A stretch of DNA of 23,881 bases from Saccoglossus kowalevskii (Eukaryota; Hemichordata; Enteropneusta; Harrimaniidae), in assembly GCF_000003605.2 (NCBI RefSeq), contig NW_003120936.1:1-23881 (forward strand), in the 5' to 3' direction. This document shows positions 9,952-20,227 of the stretch, piece by piece. The notes beneath the pieces are model-generated. The model did no database searches, was not told the origin of the DNA, and saw only the letters and a program-made list of their open reading frames with translations. The number at the start of each line of letters is the position of its first letter. Position 1 is the first letter of the stretch. Position numbers and translations under genes: made by a program.

Positions 9952-12900
9952 CTGAAAGATGATGGTTATAAAGAGACAGACGTAATGTTTTAACTATTTG
10001 CATGTTCTTATCATATACTAATATAATTCTTTAAATCTTGGCTATTTACTCATTTTCATTGGATGTGAATATTTGTACTACTTTNNNNNNNNNNNNNNNN
10101 NNNNNNNNNNNNNNNNNNNNNNNNNNNNNNNNNNTTGGTAAGCTTAGCTTAGCTAAAGGGTATATATTATATGAATTATCAATTTTATTCCTAACAATTC
10201 AGAACCTGAAATGGACTGATATCAAATTAATAATGAAGTACACACCTTGTGGGAGAGAAGAAATTGTATTTGTCGTCCATAGATTCAAAAAACTTCCACC
10301 TCCTTCGACCTCTTCCCGATTCATCATTCCCATCAACTATTAATTTATATCTGTAAAAAGGCCACGATTTAGCTAAGTTTTGATCACATATTCTAAAGAA
10401 AAATCTACGATCATACAATAGCCATGGTATAATCAATCATAAGAAAAACAATGGTAGTCCTACCGATATTTTAAAGATCTCATCTTATCACATATATCAA
10501 ATGAATATGCGTATCCATGTTTCGTCAGTTCATCAGCAATTTGCTTCCACACATCCATTTTTTTGATCACAGGAGATTGAAACATTTCCTGCTTCTCTCT
10601 GTAAGTCTCAATTAGCAGTAGTGTGGAACTGTGTGTCCACACATTTGATGGCACTGTTGTTTTTAAAATAATTATATTCATAATTACAGATATTCATGTG
10701 CCATTCAACTAAAAATTTTAACACACACTGTATATCATAGTTTAGTAACTGGATGTACTTTGTAATTAATAATATTATCAAAGCATGCATGAATTGAATT
10801 TTCTTTATTGTAAAGTTACAACGTATTATCTAAATACTAGTAATATACAATTCGAATGTATGTGTCATTTGATCTAGTAAATAAACTACATATATGCAAC
10901 ATTACATCACATGCCTGCTACATTTATTTGCAAAAATACACTAATCTACCATCTGCTACACTATATCTACAACATTTATAATGGGGGCAATCGCCATAAA
11001 ATAAACAATTTCTGTCTAAATAGTTGCTAGTCTGTAATCACAAAATGATGAATGATTTTTCTGCTTGATTATTTTGTAAATTGTAGGACACTGACAGGTT
11101 TGTAGAAAGTTAGCATGCCCAATGAAATATTGCAGGTATCTAAGTAACTAAAAGCCTGGTTATATTGTGTCTGTTGCATGCTAATTGTTATTGTATTTAT
11201 GCAATATTAATCTTCCAGCTTCCGCTACTGCTTCCTGCAATGCCTACAGTCTAAGACCTGTTAAATAAATTGAGATATGCAACCATTCATCCACTGCCTG
11301 TACATAAATCTATATCTTGCTACACTACATATATTGCCTTCAAAATAAACTGACATGTATACATTGATCCACAACCTGCTACACTTCTGCCAAATGATCT
11401 GAAATAGGTAACAGTAAATCTTCCTGCAACACTACATCTATGTTTTATTGCCTTTTATATGAGCATGTTTATTTGCAGCATTTTATGAATAATAAGTAGA
11501 TCCAGTTAACATATTTAAATATGTTTATAGGTAAATTGGCGGTTATCAGATACCTATAATCTATGCCTGCAATACCATACACTTTTTCTATTTAACTTGT
11601 CATAAACATTTTATTTCATACAAAAATACACTAATAAATTGATGGTCTATAGTCATATAAATAGTCAATTGTAACAATTTATTTTTCTTTATTATAAATG
11701 TTATACAATATATTATAAAAAAATGAATACAACTCAAATGACTTAAACATAAAGAAAGTACCAGGGTATGTGCTATTTGAAAAAAAACTACAATTGCATC
11801 TAAAACCTACTTAAATGCTTATATTGCCTGCTAAATAAATTTGAGATATATACAACATTATTCTGCTGACTACTACAATGCATCTACAACCTGCTACACT
11901 GAGTCTACAATCTGCTACACTGCAACTACTTTCTGCTATAATGAACTTGTATATATATATGTAACATTAATCTGCTGATTACTACAATGCATCTACAACC
12001 TGCTACACTGAGTCTACAATCTGCTACACTGCAACTACTTTCTGCTATAATGAACTTGTATATATATATGTAACATTAATCTGCTGATTACTACAATGCA
12101 TCTACAGCTTGCTACACTGAGTATACAATCTGCTACACTGCAACTACTTTCTGCTATAATGAACTTGTATATATATGTAACATTAATCTGCTGATTACTA
12201 CAATGCATCTACAGCTTGCTACACTGAGTATACAATCTGCTACACTGCAACTACTTTCTGCTATAATGAACTTGTATATATATGTAACATTAATCTGCTG
12301 ATTACTACAATGCATCTACAGCTTGCTACACTGAGTATACAATCTGCTACACTGCAACTACTTTCTGCTATAATGAACTTGTATATATATGTAACATTAA
12401 TCTGCTGATTACTACAATGCATCTACAGCTTGCTACACTGAGTATACAACCTGCTACACTGCAACTACTTGTCACCTTTTAACAGTTAGCAGAAATTCCT
12501 ACCCAGAAGTAGCCATTTTATGATGACATTGAAAGACAGTGTGGAAGCATTGTATGTAAGTAACCACACTAGTACAGTACAAAAATATGCTTAAAGTCCA
12601 CATTGGCCACAAATTGTAGTTCATCACACAGAATTTTGTTTTGACATTGTTTAGTATGAGTGACAGCTTTTAAATCAAATTAAAATTTGATGAAACTTCT
12701 AATGTGAGGAAATTTTGATCTGATATACACCATGATATATAGATCTTGCCATAACATGGGTTACATGGTATATGGGTAAACATGGAAATTCTAAATTCTT
12801 GAGTGCTTATTAGCCAATTCAAAACAGCTATGGTTCAAGAACTAACTTACCATTCCTAACCACAGAATTATACGTAACTCCATCAACCATTAGAGTTATT

Positions 12901-13544
12901 TGATTCCCATCTGAAAGATATAGCGTTACTTCTTTTAAGCTGTAAATACGAATAAAATTACTATAATTTATTGAAATAAATTATATGACTGATTTGTACT
13001 CTAAAGTTTAAAAAATATTAATAACAAACTAAAATCAAAATTTTTTAATAAGTAACTAAATTTGAAGCCTCATTAAAATTACATAATAAAGGGCTTATCA
13101 CCTACATTTATTAAATATTTATTTCTCTATCTTGAAATTATGTAAATGTAGTAAATTCACTTTTTGAGTAAATTAAAAAATAAAATAAAACTACACTTAC
13201 GTAAAGAAAAATTGTATAGACAAATTTAATTCAAATTATGAAAAACTACCACAGTGAGACAATAAACAATAAAATTGCACAAACTGACATAAAAAAATTG
13301 AAGCACGACATATAGTGAGAGCGTCGTCTGCCGATCGGTTCAACGATTTTTTTTAAGAAATACATAGATTTAGACATTAAAATATCATGTACTCTAGTAC
13401 ATGATATTAGAAGTAATAGAAGTAATGAATACAACAAGTCTAAACATGTTTGTATTTAGTGATAATACGCCAAAACAACAAATTGTCCTTGATATACATA
13501 CAAAATATTAAAAAAACACGATAAGCACAATACCTGTCCGCCAT
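9709..13544 (-). CDS. Harbinger-type Myb/SANT-like DNA-binding protein, multi-exon
   Basis: In Harbinger elements this partner protein binds DNA near the element ends and helps bring the transposase into the nucleus. Coding exons on the minus strand are 13534-13544, 12851-12939, 10464-10653, 10246-10350 and 9709-9951. All have GT donors and AG acceptors, and phases agree through the first four (2, 1, 2). The start AAGATGGCGGAC has good context and gives MADS, then LKEVTLYLSDGNQ. The Myb/SANT-like domain covers about residues 38-125, with Trp at 39, 69 and 115, and family-like strings LLIETYREKQEMF, WKQIADELTKHGY and SGRGRRRWKFFESMD. The last exon (80 residues) has a basic KKKRK and a charged, probably coiled-coil tail ending ELLAKK. 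The fourth exon ends in phase 2 while the last starts in phase 0. One exon of length 1 mod 3 is therefore missing, most likely in the 50-N gap at 10085-10134. No stop or frameshift is seen in the exons. It resembles the partner class that gave rise to vertebrate NAIF1. Confidence 0.8.
10085..10134. other. Assembly gap (50 N)
   Basis: Exactly 50 unknown bases, so probably a placeholder of unknown true length. It lies in the last intron of the Myb/SANT-like gene, where the splice phases call for one more exon. Confidence 0.95.
10246..10350 (-). CDS. Myb/SANT-like gene, exon 4
   Basis: Acceptor CCTTTTTACAG and donor AAG then GTGTGT. The 113-bp intron before it restores RYKLIVDG exactly at the junction. 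The exon ends the domain with RRRWKFFESMDD, leaving phase 2. Confidence 0.85.
10464..10653 (-). CDS. Myb/SANT-like gene, exon 3 (main DNA-binding part)
   Basis: The acceptor AAAACAACAG has a weak pyrimidine tract, and the donor is CG then GTAGGA. It encodes PSNVWTHSS through KMRSLKYR, the first two-thirds of the Myb/SANT-like fold. An unspliced alternative would start at the ATG at 10681. Confidence 0.85.
11850..12472. repeat. 107-109-bp intronic satellite, about 5.5 units
   Basis: CTGCTACACTGCAACTACTT recurs at 11912, 12021, 12130, 12237, 12344 and 12451. Spacing is 109, 109, 107, 107 and 107, and the 2-bp change comes from the length of an internal (TA)n. Units are nearly identical. Degenerate copies of the phrase CTGCTACAC(T) are scattered upstream from about 10910, suggesting an older, decayed phase of the same repeat. 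It lies in intron 2 of the Myb/SANT-like gene. Confidence 0.95.
12851..12939 (-). CDS. Myb/SANT-like gene, exon 2
   Basis: Acceptor ...TATTTACAG and donor GTAAGT enclose 89 nt that read open as LKEVTLYLSDGNQITLMVDG and onward to VVRN, ending in phase 1. It lies 2.2 kb from the Myb domain and was found by splice sites and phase. I know no domain for this segment. Confidence 0.7.
13534..13544 (-). CDS. Myb/SANT-like gene, exon 1
   Basis: ATGGCGGACAG followed by donor GTATTG. Eleven coding bases end in phase 2, and the split codon is completed by C of the next exon to give MADS. Confidence 0.7.
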
Positions 13545-13559
13545 CTTCGTTTCCTACGC

Positions 13560-13702
13560 GAGTCACCTCTGGGCTGCGTTAGCTAACGCTCCCTAACGCC
13601 CTGGAAAAACGCATCGTTCAGTTACCTAACGCTCGTGGCGCTAGCGAACGTTCGCCTTCGCTGGTTCCCTGCGTCCTTTGCGAATGGCAGGCAGGACGCA
13701 GG
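13560..13702. other. Palindrome-rich GC patch upstream of the Myb/SANT-like start
   Basis: The patch holds a perfect 14-bp palindrome GCGTTAGCTAACGC (13576-13589), a perfect 12-bp palindrome GCGAACGTTCGC (13644-13655), and a hairpin with 10-bp arms CCTGCGTCCT and AGGACGCAGG (13668-13677, 13693-13702). CTAACGC occurs three times. It lies just 5' of the ATG at 13544, so it could be the promoter, the subterminal end of the transposon, or both. Confidence 0.6.
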
Positions 13703-13703
13703 T

Positions 13704-15179
13704 CATTGACGCTGCAGTTCGGTGTCTTCTACACCGATCTGACGCATATCGCGCTAGGTGTGCTGGGAGTTTGTTCGAAATTTCGAACGTTTCGAAGTCA
13801 ATTGTCGATTGCCACGTATTTTATGGATATATTAAATCGTTTCAGAGATCTGTTTACTAAATAATGATAAATGAAACTTAGAAAACTTGTAAGAACAAAC
13901 TGGGCCCAAATTGCGCAAATTGCAATAAGTTTACGCTGATAGAGTCTGGTTCGGATGGACTTTTACGCGTGATTTTATTGCGCTCAAGGACGTTCTATTT
14001 TCGAACTAGTTGAAACCGGAAATAACGCAACTACTTTCGAACTTCAAACTCAAATTTGATTATCGTTATTATGTGTTAGTTTCTGTTGTTTCAAAGATTG
14101 AATTATGTATGACAATAATATTTCACTCTATAAACAATATTTCACTAAAATATGTAATTCAAAGGCAACCCAAATTGTAAAAAGCAATATCAAGTTCCGC
14201 GTATAAACACTGTTGTACCTTGGGTAGACCTCTCTTAGGTTTGTTCATTTCATGTTGATGTCTTCAATTCTCTAATTTGGTGAATATTTTAGTCATTTTT
14301 GGTAAAAAGTGATATTTTCGACTTCTTGTTAAAAACCGCAAGTGCAATTGCTTTGATATTGCATATATAGGTACTACATGTGGACCACTCTCAAATTTGT
14401 TCATTTCATAATGATATCTTTAATTCTCTAATTTTGATGAATATTTTTGTAATTTTTGGTAAAAAGTGATATTTTCGACTTCTTGTTGAAAACCGCAAGT
14501 CCAATTGCTTTGATATATTATACATATAGGTACTACATGTGGACCTCTCTCAGATTTGTTCATTTTCTAATGATATCTTCTGTTCTTTAATTGCCATGTG
14601 CATTGCTAACAGCGGAGCTATCTCAGCCGACAGGCTGCTTGTTTATTACATCAGTATATTTACCTTAAGCCAAACTCTAATAATATTTATATATCTATGT
14701 TGCCTTGGTCATAAATCATTGTTCTCATCAAGGACAATAAGTTGTAAACACTGCATTCTTTGAAGTCAAGTGATTGATTAAAGTAATGATCCCGAATTCT
14801 GTTCTAAGTCAACAGTGGAGCTTATCATATGAGTGATTATTCATCATCGTCCGCGCCAACTTTTTACTTTTTTGACTACAAGCCTGATTGCTTTGATACT
14901 TGGTGTATATGTACCTTGGGTGGACTTCACTAAGATTTGTTCATTTCATGATATCTTCAATTCTCTACTTTACATGAATATTTTTGTCATTTTTGGTAAA
15001 AAGTGATATTCTTGATTTCTTGTTAAAAAATGTTATGGCTTTGATATACACCCCAGGCTTAAAATACGTGGAAATCGACGATTGACTTCGAAACGTTCGA
15101 AATTTCGAACACATTCCCGGCACACCTAGCGCGATATGCGTCAGATCGGTGTAGAAGACGCCGAACTGCAGCGTCAATG
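13704..15179. mobile_element. Fold-back structure with 119-bp inverted arms
   Basis: 13704-13822 and 15061-15179 are inverted copies of equal length with about six mismatches (about 95% identity, no indels). Both contain TTCGAAATTTCGAACGTTTC and CTACACCGATCTGACGCATA. The 1.2-kb spacer holds a 157-bp repeat family. Outside the right arm, about 40 bases on, is the inverted GGTGGTCGTCGC motif; the left arm instead abuts the 13668-13702 hairpin. It fits a non-autonomous inverted-repeat element or two opposed copies of one element. No transposase is visible inside. Confidence 0.65.
14229..15042. repeat. Interrupted repeat family, unit about 157 bp
   Basis: The phrase TTTGTTCATTT recurs near 14240, 14396 and 14555, with a fourth copy near 14936. 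GGTAAAAAGTGATATT recurs at 14301, 14458 and 14995. The third copy is broken from about 14590 to 14875 by unrelated sequence and the pattern then resumes, as if a roughly 280-bp piece had been inserted. Confidence 0.75.
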
Positions 15180-15217
15180 TCAAAGTCGCCATCTCCCCAT
15201 ATCTCACGCATGCACGA

Positions 15218-15237
15218 GCGACGACCACCGACCTTTA
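15218..15237 (-). repeat. Possible terminal motif, right copy (inverted)
   Basis: The minus strand reads TTAAAGGTCGGTGGTCGTCG, matching 8034-8053 with two differences. A TTAA stands on the outside. Confidence 0.4.
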
Positions 15238-15536
15238 ATTTTCAATGTAAACACAAAAAATGCCACCCAAATGGTATTAGCTTATTCTATATATCTAGCT
15301 ATGTTCACAGTTCAATAAATAAGACCAAACACATATGCCTGTAAGGTAGGTTACAACATACTCTCATAATGTATGCACAAACACCGAACTCGGAACAGCT
15401 GTTTTACTACACAAAGTAATTCCCATCAACAGCTTGCTATCCTCACATCCTGGACCGCGTGTCTATGAGTGAAACAGTTGCAAATGTTATCATTGTGTCT
15501 GTCGCATACGACTTATTTACCACTTCCGTGTCACTG

Positions 15537-15655
15537 AGAATGTTCTAGAACCGTACTGTGTCTGGGTGGAATATTCTAGATTTTTTTTAGAAAATGGTTG
15601 AATAGGTAATAGAACACTGTAGGAGGCAATAGAAGGTAATGGAACATTCTAGAAA
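15537..15655. promoter_or_regulatory. Heat-shock element array (three HSEs)
   Basis: GAA/TTC triplets in the alternating nGAAnnTTCnnGAAn form bound by HSF trimers are present. AGAATGTTCTAGAAC at 15537-15551 and GGAACATTCTAGAAA at 15641-15655 are perfect three-unit sites. GGAATATTCTAGATT at 15568-15582 has a last unit GAT. All share the spacer TTCTAGA. They sit upstream of a TATA box, the layout of a heat-shock promoter, but no heat-shock protein gene follows. Confidence 0.7.
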
Positions 15656-15717
15656 TTGGTAGTAAGTTCCAGACTCATTATGTATGCTGATGTAATGGTA
15701 TATTTATAGACAGTGTG

Positions 15718-15728
15718 GGTATATATAG
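15718..15728 (+). promoter_or_regulatory. TATA box of the heat-shock-like promoter
   Basis: GGGTATATATAGGGG stands about 65 bp downstream of the last HSE. TCAGCACTGAG, which resembles an initiator, follows about 20 bp later. The leader that follows has no long ORF; CGCG then GTAAGG at about 16121 could be a first donor. Confidence 0.5.
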
Positions 15729-16129
15729 GGGAGTTGTTCAGCACTGAGTTCAGATCGAAGATCTCGTTGAAATGTATTGGAGTTTAAGTATCTAGTTATT
15801 GGAGTAGCGGAGTTTTACCGCGTTATTGTACTTGATGTTTGCAGAGTATAATAATACCAGTACCAGTTGAAACCTCATCTGTTGACTCCGTGTTCGTATG
15901 TTATCATCGCCGCCAGGGAAGTCTTTCTGTTACTGTTGCCATTTTGGTATTTGAACCATCACACCTGTACTATACCAATTACGGTAATATTACGTTGCGT
16001 GTGACAGTGTCTAGAAAAACCTCTAATTCTGCACCTACAGTTACTATATTTCTTTACTATACTATATTTCTTTACAGGCGTTCGGTATCAGAAACTGTCT
16101 GAAACATACCATCTGCGCGGTAAGGCTAA

Positions 16130-19100
16130 AACACAGGGAATTTGGCTAAAATAAACATTTTCTTGAAATGCAGTCGTAAATTTGTCAAACAGGTAAAGTT
16201 TATTTCTGGCATCTGCTTACAGCGACCACAGCAGCTTCGACCACTGCCTCAAATAACTCTACCCACAGTCTCATCACTTACTACACTGAAACTTACAGGC
16301 CAGATGCTTTACAGTTAATAGCGAGAAAACTATGGCCGGACCATGGCTTGTCTTAGTTAATCTGAGAAATCACCAGATATAACACGCTGACTGATTTGCT
16401 ACTCACGCTGTCAATCAATTGGTCGGCATTTAATGCTTATAACAATTCAGTTTTGACAGTGCCTCATTAGAATTCAATTGAATTAGTTATATTATTTATT
16501 AGGTGAGGTATTTACTTTTTTTTTCACTCAGAATTAAATTTTCATAAAAACACAACAGACAGTTATTAATGAAAAAAATACTTCACATCAATTTTATTTT
16601 TTTCTGAACCTTATGAATTAATGATAAGTTTAATGTGATCTTCACACTGAAAGAGTTGTTTTATGACATATTGCAGCAAACTCTGCGATAGTCATTCTAC
16701 TATGGATATTGATTTGAATTTTAAAATACCAAAAATACATGTAAAAAATGCAGTATTTTCATTATACAGTTATTATTGCAAAGTCTGCATTTAAAGTACT
16801 TTTACGCAATAAATGTTGATGCCATTTACATGTGAATATATCCACACTATATCTACACTTTATATACTTTACCTATTTTTTTGTACACTTCATTAATCAA
16901 CTAATTAATTATAATGTAGTTTTTTTTTTTTATTATCAAATCTAGTATTAATTTTTTTTATAAACAATTCAGTTGTATTCAACCTCTGGTTATTCAATGG
17001 GTCAGGTTTTGATTCTTATTTCAATAATGACATTTTTCATCAAAGGGAGATTAATTCTATATTGCTAGTATGGGAATACATGTATCAATAATTTAACTTT
17101 ATTTTTATAGTTAATCCCACCAGTCAGCTTTAAAGAGTCCATAACTTGTGTAGTTTAATTCGTAGGTTTACTTCATCATTCAGTGAACATGAACTAAAAA
17201 ATTGTCATTGTTTTAATGACCTAGTTTTCACATATTTTTCTGAATGTAATTATACGAGATTACAGAAATCTTAAGATTGTCTTCAAATGTGAGCTACACA
17301 AATAAGAGAAAGTTATGTTTTTGTGAAAGAAAGAAAAGAGCAATTGACATCTTCTTATCAGCTATGTTTGTAGGGGAGTAGCAAGGTTATGGCCGAGCTA
17401 ACATTGAAGGTTGCAATAACTACTCTTACCAGTATATTCTCAATGCTGTGACTTGACGGTTATAGGGCAGAGCAGCATACCAACTCCATCAATGGTGGAA
17501 TTTGTGGAGTTTTTCCAAGCAGATGCTGATACAAATGACCATTCCAATTGACCTTGTCCTTGTCAATTTGATAGAAGAGATGTTTTTGGATACAGATGAC
17601 ATATACAGGTATGTCCAGGGCAATAGCTGAAGCTATTAAATCCTGGAGTTGATTTACAGCTGATAAGAGTATAGCCTCTTTGCACTTAATGAACTATTGT
17701 TGGTTCTGTAGTTGATTTTCCAAACACTGAGCCATGTTCAGCCATGTGACGAGTGATGCAGAATGAGGTTTAGCAGGAATAATGGAGGTTTTTCTAGGCC
17801 GAGATTCCATCAATGTAGTTCACTCTGTGAAGTTGGTGCACATGTTCAAAAACAAGAGCTATACAAATTATGCATTGTACATGACACCTGTCATCCTGCA
17901 TATCACTGACAGGGGCTATCCATCCCTGGTTTGTTTTCAGTGTTTTCCTTTCCCAGTTACTATTTTATTATATCTCATAGTTGGGACACTATGTTAGGTG
18001 TTACTGCCCTGAATCAATGTAGACCTGGAGCAGTAGTAGTTAAAATGTGGTTTCTCATACACTCTTCAAAACCCTGGATGCCCTGACCCAGGATCCCGCT
18101 ACTGGATGCAGTTAAATGCCAGGTATCCTACAACAAACATGCAGCAATAAGATCTACAATATGACCATTGGCTAATAAAATTTGATGAAGTGTGATCACT
18201 CCAATGTTGAGAAACATGATTTACCTCTGAGATACAGGATCCACCTTTGAGATCAGGATCAATGCTGATGCATGGTAAATTACAGTTAAAGTTAAATCCA
18301 TAATGTTGCATATTTTAATGTATCTGACTGATGTGTAGACTAGAATATAACAGGTTATTATTGTATATGAAATTGTAGTATCACAACAAATCCAGAAGTA
18401 TTAAAGCTGCAAGCAGCATCAGTAGGGTCCAAGCAGAAGGGTTATTGTATGAACTAATGCGGATTGTATGCATTTAAACACCCAACTGCTCTATATAATG
18501 AGCATTTTAGGTAATCCTCTAAGATGCTTGTAGACTAGCTTCTAGTGAGGATCGCATAGTTTCTTCCTTGATTCCACAGTTCTTGTGAATTATGAGCACC
18601 GAAGCAAGAAGAACTATACAAAATCATATGGAAATTGTAACTACCGGTATGTTGAAATTGTTCTGTAGAACGTGTTCTATTGTGAAAGAATTTGTAGTAG
18701 CACTGGACAATAACACTTAGACTGAAGGTCAACTTTGCTGTCACTCTGGATTATTCAAATTCCAGTCTTGTAACAATTATAATTATACATCTGTCGCCCC
18801 AATGCAATAGGTTACAGCATGCCGTAATTTCTGCGGTATTTTACAGGATAATTTCATCCTACCATAATAGGAAATGCAAATTCCAAATATGGAATGATTA
18901 TGCACGTAAGCGTCCTCTAATAATAAAAACAAACATGGCTGCCACCAGAGTTTGACCGGACTCCAAACAAAAAAGTTTGGTGATTCTGTCTTAACATTTT
19001 GGATTTCGGCATCTTTGAGGTATCTTCGTAATAACCTTATATTATTGTTTATAATTCCTAAAATAAACAATGGTAGCATCTTTGTTGATTTTATACAGAA

Positions 19101-19140
19101 GCCCCCTCCTACAACAACACTAGACAATGTGTGCCTTTAA
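16130..19140. other. AT-rich region, no gene recognised
   Basis: About 3 kb with only short unrelated open frames. 17466-17630 and 17782-17997 are open for 50-70 codons on the plus strand without start context, splice support or a family match I can defend. Long T runs lie at about 16920 and 16948. Confidence 0.5.
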
Positions 19141-19155
19141 GGTCAAGTGATAGGA

Positions 19156-19177
19156 CGTTATCTGCGATCAGATAACG
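19156..19177. other. Perfect inverted repeat with two GATA sites
   Basis: Arms CGTTATCTG and CAGATAACG (9 bp, no mismatch) flank a 4-nt centre CGAT. Each arm contains an AGATAA GATA-factor motif in opposite orientation. Confidence 0.7.
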
Positions 19178-19590
19178 AGATTGTAAGATTATTATGCACT
19201 TATTACATAGATACAAACCAAATTTTACATTTATCTATTTTTGAAAAAAATTCAAATTGACAGCCAGACCACATGACTGATCAAAATTATTTAATTTTTT
19301 TCATATGAAGCTTCATACATACCGGTACATGCAAAATATAAAGCTGACCAGATATCACTCTTGAGAAACAAATGCCAACAATTTTGGCCATTTTGTGCTA
19401 TAAATACCGTCAATAAACCACACAGCCAAACTACCTTTACAGCATATGTCACTATATCAGATAAGTTAATCTTAGTAGGAAAACAATCAGTGCTTGTCAG
19501 TTCCACTTTCTTCTTGCATTCTTATCAATTAATCTGTTTAAGAATTCTTCTGACAAGAACAAACAGTAGTACGAATCTGGAATCGTATAA

Positions 19591-19596
19591 TTTATT
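19591..19596 (-). terminator. Candidate polyadenylation signal for TRAPPC11
   Basis: This is the first AATAAA on the minus strand after the stop at 20189, implying a 3' UTR of about 600 nt. Position only; no downstream element was checked. Confidence 0.3.
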
Positions 19597-20188
19597 CAAT
19601 AGTTACACAAATTTATCCAAATCAAATATACATGTATCATAACATCATCTGGAAGAGACTAAATCATATGATACATATTCATAGACAGTATCCAGTGATT
19701 TCAATAGTTTTTAGAGTTCAAGTTTTATATAGCAGTAGTTCTGAAATTTAAGATGCATATTCTAGCAATAGTTATAAAGTCTATTAATATTATAGACCAG
19801 ATACTTCTTAGTTATTCATACCCAATCTAAAACACGATTATAATATATTTCCCACTTGAAACTATAGAGGGCTACCTGATAAACAAGCTGATAAAACCTA
19901 CATATATGAACATGTTTGTCATTGAAGCTGCAATGTAGGGTCTTCATGTTTATATATTTCACTTATATAATAGAATTCTCACTATTATTCATTTCAGAAA
20001 CCAATATTGCACTCTGCTTACAAACTTTGTTCATAATAGAAAAACATGTCCATGGTGACTTAAATATTCACAGGATCAGTGGAACCATGCCAGAATTGTT
20101 GATGATGACTGCGTTACAGGTTTAAGGTAAATATGAACCAATAATGGCATGACAAATCTTCTGTTTCAGTCAATCATTGATTAAAGTA

Positions 20189-20227
20189 TCATCCAGACGC
20201 AGACTCATGTAATTCTTTCCCTTGTGG
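20189..20227 (-). CDS. TRAPPC11: TRAPPC11 terminal coding exon
   Basis: The strong acceptor TTGTTTGTTGCAG is followed by PQGKELHESASG and TGA. The PQG after FIK matches the family's usual C-terminus, so this exon is preferred over read-through or a rival acceptor near 20344. Confidence 0.75.
   Translation of the reverse strand, partial: PQGKELHESASG

Larger units (their letters stand above)
8482..13544. mobile_element. PIF/Harbinger DNA transposon, coding core
   Basis: The HARBI1-like transposase and a Myb/SANT-like gene lie tail to tail with 334 bp between their stops, the usual two-gene content of PIF/Harbinger elements. I could not fix the terminal inverted repeats or the 3-bp target duplication. 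The coordinates therefore give only the coding core, and the true ends lie outside. The Myb/SANT-like gene could alternatively be a host gene derived from such an element. Confidence 0.7.

Noticed and set aside
9799-9993. Plus-strand open frame
   Set aside because: It is the antisense shadow of the Myb/SANT-like terminal exon.
15839-16102. Open frame downstream of the heat-shock-like promoter
   Set aside because: It starts only from TTG and matches no family; it is not called as a gene.
17466-17997. Two open stretches (LVNLIEEMFLDTDDIYRY; KLVHMFKNKSYTNYAL) vaguely like proteins of repetitive mollusc gene families
   Set aside because: Resemblance is too weak, with no start, splice sites or continuous frame. 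A translated search of 17380-18000 would settle it.
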